Shown in pieces: positions 51,674-63,500 of a stretch of DNA of 64,000 bases. Made by a program: the position numbers and the translations under genes. Origin of the DNA: Metopolophium dirhodum. Its lineage: Eukaryota > Arthropoda > Insecta > Hemiptera > Aphididae. The stretch covers positions 151,486,565-151,550,564 of the forward strand of contig NC_083560.1 in assembly GCF_019925205.1 (NCBI RefSeq), written 5' to 3'. The notes below the pieces were generated by a model. The model did no database searches. It worked only from the letters and a program-made list of their open reading frames with translations, and was not told the origin of the DNA. The stretch's first letter is position 1. Each line of letters begins with the position of its first letter.

Positions 51674-54600
51674 TGTCTGCGTTTTTAGAAATATCAGGTT
51701 GACAGCTGTATATCAATTGGCTTGGACGAACCGCCTTTGTATACTTCACAAAACGATTTTTAATTAATTATCAACATTTTTTTGTCATAATTCCTAAAAC
51801 ATTGGTATTCAACCGCTAATATCTTTTAAGCTATTTTAAGTAGAGTTCTGCTGTTTGCCACTCAGAGAAAGATAATTTGTGCAGCTTTTTTTACAATATC
51901 AGATATAGCGTTCTGACGTTGTGGTGTTGCCAGCTTACGAGGGCGAAAAGAAAAAAACTAAATTTTTGAATAGTTTTTATATTTTTCGATTTTTTTGACG
52001 AAACGACTTAAAACCTCCATGAATGTAGGTTATTCTTATATGGTTTCAGTAGAACAGACGTCTGCGTTTTTAGAAATATCAGGTTGGCAGCTGTTTATCA
52101 ATTGGCTTGGAAGAACCGCCTTTGTATACTTCACAAAACGATTTTTCATTAATTATCAACATTTTTTTGTCATAATTCCTAAAACATTGGTATTGAACCG
52201 CTAATATCTTTTAAAGCTATTTTAGGTAGAGTTCTGCTGTTTGCACTCAGAGAAAGATAATTTGTTCAGCTTTTTTACAATATCAGATATAGCGTTCTGA
52301 CAATGTGGGTGTTGCCAGCTTACGAGGGCGAAAAGAAAAAAAACTAAATTTTTGAATAGTTTTTATATTTTTCGATTTTTTGACGAAACGACTTAAAACC
52401 TCCATGAATGTAGGTTATTCTTATATGGTTTCAGTAGAACAGACGTCTGCGTTTTTAGAAATATCAGGTTGACAGCTGTTTATCAATTGGCTTGGAAGAA
52501 CCGCCTTTGTATACTTCACAAAACGATTTTTAATTAATTATCAACATTTTTTTGTCATAATTCCTAAAACATTGGTATTGAACCGCTAATATCTTTTAAG
52601 CTATTTTAGGTAGAGTTCTTGCTGTTTGCACTCAGAGAAAGATAATTTGTTCAAACTTTTTTACAATATCAAATTTAGCGTTCTGACAATGTGTGTGTTG
52701 CCAGCTTACGAGGGCGATAAGAAATAAACTAAATTTTTGAATAGTTTTTTATATTTTTCGATTTTTTGACGAAACGACTTGAAACCTCCATGAATGTAGG
52801 TTATTCTTATATGGTTTCAGTAGAACAGACGTCTGCGTTTTTAGAAATATCAGGTTGACAGCTGTATATCAATTGGCTTGGAAGAACCGCCTTTGTATAC
52901 TTCACAAAACGATTTTTAATTAATTATCAACATTTTTTTGTCATAAATTCCCTAAACATTGGTATTCAACCGCTAATATCTTTTAAGCTATTTTAAGTAG
53001 AGTTCTGCTGTTTGCACTCAGAGAAAGATAATTTGTGCAGCTTTTTACAATATCAGATATAGCGTTCTGACGTTGTGGTGTTGCCAGCTTACGAGGGCGA
53101 AAAGAAAAAAAACTAAATTTTTGAATAGTTTTTATATTTTTCGATTTTTTGACGAAACGACTTAAAACCTCCATGAATGTAGGTTATTCTTATATGGTTT
53201 CAGTAGAACAGACGTCTGCGTTTTTAGAAATATCAGGTTGGCAGCTGTTTTATCAATTGGCTTGGAAGAACCGCCTTTGTATACTTCACAAAACGATTTT
53301 TCATTAATTATCAACATTTTTTTGTCATAATTCCTAAAACATTGGTATTGAACCGCTAATATCTTTTAAGCTATTTTAGGTAGAGTTCTGCTGTTTGCAC
53401 TCAGAGAAAGATAATTTGTTCAGCTTTTTTACAATATCAGATATAGCGTTCTGACAATGTGGTGTTGCCAGCTTACGAGGGCGAAAAGAAAAAAACTAAA
53501 TTTTTGAATAGTTTTTTATATTTTTCGATTTTTTTGACGAAACGACTTAAAAACCTCCATGAATGTAGGTTATTCTTATATGGTTTCAGTAGAACAGAAC
53601 GTCTGCGTTTTTTAGAAATATTCAGGTTGACAGCTGTTTATCAATTGGCTTGGAAGAACCGCCTTTGTATACTTCACAAAACGATTTTTAATTAATTATC
53701 AACATTTTTTTGTCATAATTCCTAAAACATTGGTATTGAACCGCTAATATCTTTTAAGCTATTTTAGGTAGAGTTCTGCTGTTTGCACTCAGAGAAAGAT
53801 AATTTGTTCAACTTTTTTACAATATCAAATATAGCGTTCTGACAATGTGGTGTTGCCAGCTTACGAGGGCGATAAGAAATAAACTAAATTTTTGAATAGT
53901 TTTTATATTTTTCGATTTTTTTGACGAAACGACTTGAAACCTCCATGAATGTAGGTTATTCTTATATGGTTTCAGTAGAACAGACGTCTGCGTTTTTAGA
54001 AATATCAGGTTGACAGCTGTATATCAATTGGCTTGGAAGAACCGCCTTTGTATACTTCACAAAACGATTTTTCATTAATTATCAACATTTTTTTGTCATA
54101 ATTCCTAAAACATTGGTATTGAACCGCTAATATCTTTTAAGCTATTTTAGTTAGAGTTCTGCTGTTTGCACTCAGAAAAAGATAATTTGTTCAACTTTTT
54201 TACAATATCAAATATAGCGTTCTGACAATGTGGTGTTGCCAGCTTACGAGGGCGATAAGAAATAAACTAAATTTTTGAATAGTTTTTATATTTTTCGATT
54301 TTTTGACGAAACGACTTGAAACCTCCATGAATGTAGGTTATTCTTATATGGGTTTCAGTAGAACAGACGTCTGCGTTTTTTAGAAATATCAGGTTGACAG
54401 CTGTATATCAATTGGCTTGGAAGAACCGCCTTTGTATACTTCACAAAACGAATTTTTCATTAATTATCAACATTTTTTTGTCATAATTCCTAAAACATTG
54501 GTATTGAACCGCTAATATCTTTTAAGCTATTTTAGGTAGAGTTCTGCTGTTTGCACTCAGAGAAAGATAATTTGTTCAGCTTTTTTACAATATCAGATAT

Positions 54601-55400
54601 AGTGTTTTGACAATGTGGTGTTGCCAGCTTACGAGGGCGATAGAAAAAAACTAAATTTTTGAATAGTTCTTATATTTTTCGATTTTTTGACGAAACGACT
54701 TAAAACCTCCATGAATGTAGGTTATTCTGATATGGTTTCAGTAGAACAGACGTCTGCGGTTTTTAGAAATATCAGGTTGACAGCTGTTTTATCAATTGGC
54801 TTGGAAGAACTGCCTTTGTATACTTCACAAAACGATTTTTCATTAATTATCAACATTTTGTTGTCATAATTCCTAAAACATTGGTATTGAACCGCTAATA
54901 TCGTTAAGCTATTTTAGTTAGAGTTCTGCTGTTTGCACTCAGAGAAAGATAATTTGTTCAGCTTTTTTAAAATATCTGATATAGCGTTCTGACGTTGTGG
55001 TGTTGCCAGCTTACGAGGGCGAAAAGAAAAAAACTAAATTTTTGAATAGTTTTTATATTTTTCGATTTTTTGACGAAACGACTTAAAACCTCCATGAATG
55101 TAGGTTATTCTTATATGGTTTCAGTAGAACAGACGTCTGCGTTTTAGAAATATCAGGTTGACAGCTGTATATCAATTGGCTTGGAAGAACCGCCTTTGTA
55201 TACTTCACAAAACGATTTTTCATTAATTATCAACATTTTGTTGTCATAATTCCTAAAACATGGTATTGAACCGCTAATATCGTTTAAGCTATTTTAGTTA
55301 GAGTTCTGCTGTTTGCACTCAGAAAAAGATAATTTGTTCAGCTTTTTAACAATATCAGATATAGCGTTCTGTCATTGTGGTGTTGACAGTTTACGAGGGG
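51674..55400 (-). repeat. Noisy right-arm segment next to the gap
   Basis: Monomers match the cleaner ones at 56,391-64,000 but carry many single-base indels: 'tttgccactcag' near 51,855, 'tgtgggtgttgcc' near 52,306, 'gttcttgctg' near 52,619, 'aaattccctaaac' near 52,946, 'cagaacgtctg' near 53,597, 'atgggtttcag' near 54,350, and losses such as 'aaaacatggta' near 55,258. Indels stop abruptly at about 55,400. This mirrors the noise on the other side of the gap. Confidence 0.78.
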
Positions 55401-55638
55401 AAAAGAAAAAAACTAAATTTTTGAATAGTTTTTATATTTTTCGATTTTTTGACGAAACGACTTAAAACCTCCATGAATGTAGGTTATTCTTATATGGTTT
55501 CAGTAGAACAGACGTCTGCGTTTTTAGAAATATCAGGTTGACAGCTGTATATCAATTGGCTTGGAAGAACCGCCTTTGTATACTTCACAAAACGATTTTT
55601 CATTAATTATCAACATTTTTTTGTCATAATTCCTAAAA

Positions 55639-56020
55639 CATTGGTATTGAACCGCTAATATCTTTTAAGCTATTTTAGTTAGAGATCTGCTGTTTACACT
55701 CAGAGAAAGATAGTTTACTTAGCTTTATTAAATTATCAGATATAGCGTCCTGACGTTGTGGTGTTGCCAGTTTACCAGGGCGAGAAGAAAAAAACTAAAT
55801 TTTTGAATAGTTTTTATATTTTTCGATTTTCTGACGAAACGACTTAAAACCTCCATGAATGAAGGTTATTCTGATATGCTTTAAGTAGAACAGACGTCTG
55901 TGGTTTTCGAAATATCTGGTTGACAGCTGTATATCAATTGGCTTGGAAGAACCGCCTTTGTGTACTTCACAAAACGATTTTTCATTAATTATCAACATTT
56001 TGTTGTCATAATTCCTAAAA
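55639..56020 (-). repeat. Most divergent monomer in the window
   Basis: Compared by eye with the next monomer, this one has about 22 substitutions over roughly 380 bp (about 6%) and no excess of indels. Examples are 'agagatctg', 'tgtttacactc', 'gatagtttacttagc', 'agcgtcctgac', 'agtttaccagggcg', 'tgaaggttattctg', 'tatgctttaag' and 'ggttttcgaaatatctgg'. Because these are substitutions and not run-length changes, they look like real divergence, unlike the noise just upstream. Confidence 0.8.
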
Positions 56021-57540
56021 CATTGGTATTGAACCGCTAATATCGTTTAAGCTATTTTAGTTAGAGTTCTGCTGTTTGCACTCAGAGAAAGATAATTTGT
56101 TCAGCTTTTTTAAAATATCAGATATAGCGTTCTGACGTTGTGGTGTTGCCAGCTTACGAGGGCGAAAAGAAAAAAACTAAATTTTTGAATAGTTTTTATA
56201 TTTTTCGATTTTTTGACGAAACGACTTAAAACCTCCATGAATGTAGGTTATTCTTATATTGTTTCAGTAGAACAGACGTCTGCGTTTTTAGAAATATCAG
56301 GTTGACAGCTGTATATCAATTGGCTTGGAAGAACCGCCTTTGTATACTTCACAAAACGATTTTTCATTAATTATCAACATTTTGTTGTCATACTTCCTAA
56401 AACATTGGTATTGAACCGCTAATATCGTTTAAGCTATTTTAGTTAGAGTTCTGCTGTTTGCACTCAGAGAAAGATAATTTGTTCAGCTTTTTTACAATAT
56501 CAGATATAGCGTTCTGTCATTGTGGTGTTGCAAGTTTACGAGGGGAAAAGAAAAAAACTAAATTTTTGAATAGTTTTTATATTTTTCGATTATTTGACGA
56601 AACGACTTAAAACCTCCATGAATGTAGGTTATTCTTATATGGTTTCAGTAGAACAGACGTCTGCGTTTTTAGAAATATCAGGTTGACAGCTGTATATCAA
56701 TTGGCTTGGACGAACCGCCTTTGTATACTTCACAAAACGATTTTTAATTAATTATCAACATTTTTTTGTCATAATTCCTAAAACATTGGTATTCAACCGC
56801 TAATATCTTTTAAGCTATTTTAAGTAGAGTTCTGCTGTTTGCACTCAGAGAAAGATAATTTGTGCAGCTTTTTTACAATATCAGATATAGCGTTCTGACG
56901 TTGTGGTGTTGCCAGCTTACGAGGGCGAAAAGAAAAAAACTAAATTTTTGAATAGTTTTTATATTTTTCGATTTTTTGACGAAACGACTTAAAACCTCCA
57001 TGAATGTAGGTTATTCTTATATGGTTTCAGTAGAACAGACGTTTGCGTTTTTAGAAATATCAGGTTGACAGCTGTTTATCAATTGGCTTGGAAGAACCGC
57101 CTTTGTATACTTCACAAAACGATTTTTAATTAATTATCAACATTTTTTTGTCATAATTCCTAAAACATTGGTATTGAACCGCTAATATCTTTTAAGCTAT
57201 TTTAGGTAGAGTTCTGCTGTTTGCACTCAGAGAAAGATAATTTGTTCAGCTTTTTTACAATATCAGATATAGCGTTCTGACAATGTGGTGTTGCCAGCTT
57301 ACGAGGGCGATAAGAAAAAAACTAAATTTTTGAATAGTTTTTATATTTTTCGATTTTTTGACGAAACGACTTAAAACCTCCATGAATGTAGGTTATTCTT
57401 ATATGGTTTCAGTAGAACAGACGTCTGCGTTTTTAGAAATATCAGGTTGACAGCTGTATATCAATTGGCTTGGAAGAACCGCCTTTGTATACTTCACAAA
57501 ACGATTTTTAATTAATTATCAACATTTTTTTGTCATAATT

Positions 57541-57600
57541 CCTAAAACATTGGTATTCAACCATTGGTAACAGAGTTTTGCTGTTTGCACTCAGAGAAAG
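57541..57600 (-). repeat. Rearranged, 18-bp-shorter monomer junction (copy 1)
   Basis: The usual path 'ttcaaccgctaatatc...tagagttctgctg' is replaced by 'ttcaaccattggtaacagag' and then 'ttttgctg'. The net loss is 18 bp. The inserted 'cattggta' copies the same eight bases lying 14 bp upstream, which resembles a slippage or template-switch event. The identical junction recurs at 61,745, so it predates the HOR duplication. Confidence 0.88.
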
Positions 57601-58186
57601 ATAATTTGTGCAGCTTTTTTACAATATCAGATATAGCGTTCTGACGTTGTGGTGTTGCCAGCTTACGAGGGCGAAAAGAAAAAAACTAAATTTTTGAATA
57701 GTTTTTATATTTTTCGATTTTTTGACGAAACGACTTAAAACCTCCATGAATGTAGGTTATTCTTATATGGTTTCAGTAGATCAGACGTCTGCGTTTTTAG
57801 AAATATCAGGTTGACAGCTGTATATCAATTGGCTTGGAAGAACCGCCTTTGTATACTTCACAAAACGATTTTTCATTAATTATCAACATTTTTTTGTCAT
57901 AATTCCTAAAACATTGGTATTGAACCGCTAATATCTTTTAAGCTATTTTAGGTAGAGTTCTGCTGTTTGCACTCAGAGAAAGATAATTTGTTCAGCTTTT
58001 TTACAATATCAGATATAGCGTTCTGACAATGTGGTGTTGCCAGCTTACGAGGGCGATAAGAAAAAAACTAAATTTTTGAATAGTTTTTATATTTTTCGAT
58101 TTTTTGACGAAACGACTTAAAACCTCCATGAATGTAGGTTATTCTTATATGGTTTCAGTAGAACAGACGTCTGCGTTTTTAGAAAT

Positions 58187-60478
58187 ATCAGGTTGACAGC
58201 TGTATATCAATTGGCTTGGACGAACCGCCTTTGTATACTTCACAAAACGATTTTTAATTAATTATCAACATTTTTTTGTCATAATTCCTAAAACATTGGT
58301 ATTCAACCGCTAATATCTTTTAAGCTATTTTAAGTAGAGTTCTGCTGTTTGCACTCAGAGAAAGATAATTTGTGCAGCTTTTTTACAATATCAGATATAG
58401 CGTTCTGACGTTGTGGTGTTGCCAGCTTACGAGGGCGAAAAGAAAAAAACTAAATTTTTGAATAGTTTTTATATTTTTCGATTTTTTGACGAAACGACTT
58501 AAAACCTCCATGAATGTAGGTTATTCTTATATGGTTTCAGTAGAACAGACGTCTGCGTTTTTAGAAATATCAGGTTGGCAGCTGTTTATCAATTGGCTTG
58601 GAAGAACCGCCTTTGTATACTTCACAAAACGATTTTTCATTAATTATCAACATTTTTTTGTCATAATTCCTAAAACATTGGTATTGAACCGCTAATATCT
58701 TTTAAGCTATTTTAGGTAGAGTTCTGCTGTTTGCACTCAGAGAAAGATAATTTGTTCAGCTTTTTTACAATATCAGATATAGCGTTCTGACAATGTGGTG
58801 TTGCCAGCTTACGAGGGCGAAAAGAAAAAAACTAAATTTTTGAATAGTTTTTATATTTTTCGATTTTTTGACGAAACGACTTAAAACCTCCATGAATGTA
58901 GGTTATTCTTATATGGTTTCAGTAGAACAGACGTCTGCGTTTTTAGAAATATCAGGTTGACAGCTGTTTATCAATTGGCTTGGAAGAACCGCCTTTGTAT
59001 ACTTCACAAAACGATTTTTAATTAATTATCAACATTTTTTTGTCATAATTCCTAAAACATTGGTATTGAACCGCTAATATCTTTTAAGCTATTTTAGGTA
59101 GAGTTCTGCTGTTTGCACTCAGAGAAAGATAATTTGTTCAACTTTTTTACAATATCAAATTTAGCGTTCTGACAATGTGGTGTTGCCAGCTTACGAGGGC
59201 GATAAGAAATAAACTAAATTTTTGAATAGTTTTTATATTTTTCGATTTTTTGACGAAACGACTTGAAACCTCCATGAATGTAGGTTATTCTTATATGGTT
59301 TCAGTAGAACAGACGTCTGCGTTTTTAGAAATATCAGGTTGACAGCTGTATATCAATTGGCTTGGAAGAACCGCCTTTGTATACTTCACAAAACGATTTT
59401 TAATTAATTATCAACATTTTTTTGTCATAATTCCTAAAACATTGGTATTCAACCGCTAATATCTTTTAAGCTATTTTAAGTAGAGTTCTGCTGTTTGCAC
59501 TCAGAGAAAGATAATTTGTGCAGCTTTTTTACAATATCAGATATAGCGTTCTGACGTTGTGGTGTTGCCAGCTTACGAGGGCGAAAAGAAAAAAACTAAA
59601 TTTTTGAATAGTTTTTATATTTTTCGATTTTTTGACGAAACGACTTAAAACCTCCATGAATGTAGGTTATTCTTATATGGTTTCAGTAGAACAGACGTCT
59701 GCGTTTTTAGAAATATCAGGTTGGCAGCTGTTTATCAATTGGCTTGGAAGAACCGCCTTTGTATACTTCACAAAACGATTTTTCATTAATTATCAACATT
59801 TTTTTGTCATAATTCCTAAAACATTGGTATTGAACCGCTAATATCTTTTAAGCTATTTTAGGTAGAGTTCTGCTGTTTGCACTCAGAGAAAGATAATTTG
59901 TTCAGCTTTTTTACAATATCAGATATAGCGTTCTGACAATGTGGTGTTGCCAGCTTACGAGGGCGAAAAGAAAAAAACTAAATTTTTGAATAGTTTTTAT
60001 ATTTTTCGATTTTTTGACGAAACGACTTAAAACCTCCATGAATGTAGGTTATTCTTATATGGTTTCAGTAGAACAGACGTCTGCGTTTTTAGAAATATCA
60101 GGTTGACAGCTGTTTATCAATTGGCTTGGAAGAACCGCCTTTGTATACTTCACAAAACGATTTTTAATTAATTATCAACATTTTTTTGTCATAATTCCTA
60201 AAACATTGGTATTGAACCGCTAATATCTTTTAAGCTATTTTAGGTAGAGTTCTGCTGTTTGCACTCAGAGAAAGATAATTTGTTCAACTTTTTTACAATA
60301 TCAAATATAGCGTTCTGACAATGTGGTGTTGCCAGCTTACGAGGGCGATAAGAAATAAACTAAATTTTTGAATAGTTTTTATATTTTTCGATTTTTTGAC
60401 GAAACGACTTGAAACCTCCATGAATGTAGGTTATTCTTATATGGTTTCAGTAGAACAGACGTCTGCGTTTTTAGAAAT
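58187..60478 (-). repeat. 3-monomer subrepeat inside the 11-monomer HOR
   Basis: Three monomers at about 58,187-59,332 (types 'ggtattcaaccgc', 'ggttggcagctg', 'cgacttgaaacc') are repeated 1,146 bp later at 59,333-60,478. The two triplets differ slightly, for example 'caaatttagcg' versus 'caaatatagcg' and 'tggacgaacc' versus 'tggaagaacc'. An older internal duplication was therefore amplified as part of the larger unit. Confidence 0.78.
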
Positions 60479-60573
60479 ATCAGGTTGACAGCTGTATATC
60501 AATTGGCTTGGAAGAACCGCCTTTGTATACTTCACAAAACGATTTTTCATTAATTATCAACATTTTGTTGTCA

Positions 60574-63500
60574 TACTTCCTAAAACATTGGTATTGAACC
60601 GCTAATATCGTTTAAGCTATTTTAGTTAGAGTTCTGCTGTTTGCACTCAGAGAAAGATAATTTGTTCAGCTTTTTTACAATATCAGATATAGCGTTCTGT
60701 CATTGTGGTGTTGCAAGTTTACGAGGGGAAAAGAAAAAAACTAAATTTTTGAATAGTTTTTATATTTTTCGATTATTTGACGAAACGACTTAAAACCTCC
60801 ATGAATGTAGGTTATTCTTATATGGTTTCAGTAGAACAGACGTCTGCGTTTTTAGAAATATCAGGTTGACAGCTGTATATCAATTGGCTTGGACGAACCG
60901 CCTTTGTATACTTCACAAAACGATTTTTAATTAATTATCAACATTTTTTTGTCATAATTCCTAAAACATTGGTATTCAACCGCTAATATCTTTTAAGCTA
61001 TTTTAAGTAGAGTTCTGCTGTTTGCACTCAGAGAAAGATAATTTGTGCAGCTTTTTTACAATATCAGATATAGCGTTCTGACGTTGTGGTGTTGCCAGCT
61101 TACGAGGGCGAAAAGAAAAAAAACTAAATTTTTGAATAGTTTTTATATTTTTCGATTTTTTGACGAAACGACTTAAAACCTCCATGAATGTAGGTTATTC
61201 TTATATGGTTTCAGTAGAACAGACGTTTGCGTTTTTAGAAATATCAGGTTGACAGCTGTTTATCAATTGGCTTGGAAGAACCGCCTTTGTATACTTCACA
61301 AAACGATTTTTAATTAATTATCAACATTTTTTTGTCATAATTCCTAAAACATTGGTATTGAACCGCTAATATCTTTTAAGCTATTTTAGGTAGAGTTCTG
61401 CTGTTTGCACTCAGAGAAAGATAATTTGTTCAGCTTTTTTACAATATCAGATATAGCGTTCTGACAATGTGGTGTTGCCAGCTTACGAGGGCGATAAGAA
61501 AAAAACTAAATTTTTGAATAGTTTTTATATTTTTCGATTTTTTGACGAAACGACTTAAAACCTCCATGAATGTAGGTTATTCTTATATGGTTTCAGTAGA
61601 ACAGACGTCTGCGTTTTTAGAAATATCAGGTTGACAGCTGTATATCAATTGGCTTGGAAGAACCGCCTTTGTATACTTCACAAAACGATTTTTAATTAAT
61701 TATCAACATTTTTTTGTCATAATTCCTAAAACATTGGTATTCAACCATTGGTAACAGAGTTTTGCTGTTTGCACTCAGAGAAAGATAATTTGTGCAGCTT
61801 TTTTACAATATCAGATATAGCGTTCTGACGTTGTGGTGTTGCCAGCTTACGAGGGCGAAAAGAAAAAAACTAAATTTTTGAATAGTTTTTATATTTTTCG
61901 ATTTTTTGACGAAACGACTTAAAACCTCCATGAATGTAGGTTATTCTTATATGGTTTCAGTAGATCAGACGTCTGCGTTTTTAGAAATATCAGGTTGACA
62001 GCTGTATATCAATTGGCTTGGAAGAACCGCCTTTGTATACTTCACAAAACGATTTTTCATTAATTATCAACATTTTTTTGTCATAATTCCTAAAACATTG
62101 GTATTGAACCGCTAATATCTTTTAAGCTATTTTAGGTAGAGTTCTGCTGTTTGCACTCAGAGAAAGATAATTTGTTCAGCTTTTTTACAATATCAGATAT
62201 AGCGTTCTGACAATGTGGTGTTGCCAGCTTACGAGGGCGATAAGAAAAAAACTAAATTTTTGAATAGTTTTTATATTTTTCGATTTTTTGACGAAACGAC
62301 TTAAAACCTCCATGAATGTAGGTTATTCTTATATGGTTTCAGTAGAACAGACGTCTGCGTTTTTAGAAATATCAGGTTGACAGCTGTATATCAATTGGCT
62401 TGGACGAACCGCCTTTGTATACTTCACAAAACGATTTTTAATTAATTATCAACATTTTTTTGTCATAATTCCTAAAACATTGGTATTCAACCGCTAATAT
62501 CTTTTAAGCTATTTTAAGTAGAGTTCTGCTGTTTGCACTCAGAGAAAGATAATTTGTGCAGCTTTTTTACAATATCAGATATAGCGTTCTGACGTTGTGG
62601 TGTTGCCAGCTTACGAGGGCGAAAAGAAAAAAACTAAATTTTTGAATAGTTTTTATATTTTTCGATTTTTTGACGAAACGACTTAAAACCTCCATGAATG
62701 TAGGTTATTCTTATATGGTTTCAGTAGAACAGACGTCTGCGTTTTTAGAAATATCAGGTTGGCAGCTGTTTATCAATTGGCTTGGAAGAACCGCCTTTGT
62801 ATACTTCACAAAACGATTTTTCATTAATTATCAACATTTTTTTGTCATAATTCCTAAAACATTGGTATTGAACCGCTAATATCTTTTAAGCTATTTTAGG
62901 TAGAGTTCTGCTGTTTGCACTCAGAGAAAGATAATTTGTTCAGCTTTTTTACAATATCAGATATAGCGTTCTGACAATGTGGTGTTGCCAGCTTACGAGG
63001 GCGAAAAGAAAAAAACTAAATTTTTGAATAGTTTTTATATTTTTCGATTTTTTGACGAAACGACTTAAAACCTCCATGAATGTAGGTTATTCTTATATGG
63101 TTTCAGTAGAACAGACGTCTGCGTTTTTAGAAATATCAGGTTGACAGCTGTTTATCAATTGGCTTGGAAGAACCGCCTTTGTATACTTCACAAAACGATT
63201 TTTAATTAATTATCAACATTTTTTTGTCATAATTCCTAAAACATTGGTATTGAACCGCTAATATCTTTTAAGCTATTTTAGGTAGAGTTCTGCTGTTTGC
63301 ACTCAGAGAAAGATAATTTGTTCAACTTTTTTACAATATCAAATTTAGCGTTCTGACAATGTGGTGTTGCCAGCTTACGAGGGCGATAAGAAATAAACTA
63401 AATTTTTGAATAGTTTTTATATTTTTCGATTTTTTGACGAAACGACTTGAAACCTCCATGAATGTAGGTTATTCTTATATGGTTTCAGTAGAACAGACGT

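Larger units (their letters stand above)
56391..60573 (-). repeat. 11-monomer HOR, complete copy (~4,184 bp)
   Basis: The period is set by 'tcatacttcc' at 56,388 and 60,571 and by the rearranged 'aaccattggtaacag' monomer at 57,561 and 61,745 (4,184 bp apart). Eleven 382-bp monomers less the 18-bp deficit of the rearranged monomer gives 4,184. Other shared markers are 'cagacgtttgcg' (about 57,037 and 61,222) and 'agtagatcagacg' (about 57,775 and 61,959). Confidence 0.9.

Noticed and set aside
51171..51749. A 192-aa minus-strand open frame.
   Set aside because: It is almost entirely the N gap translated as X, with a short satellite-derived start.
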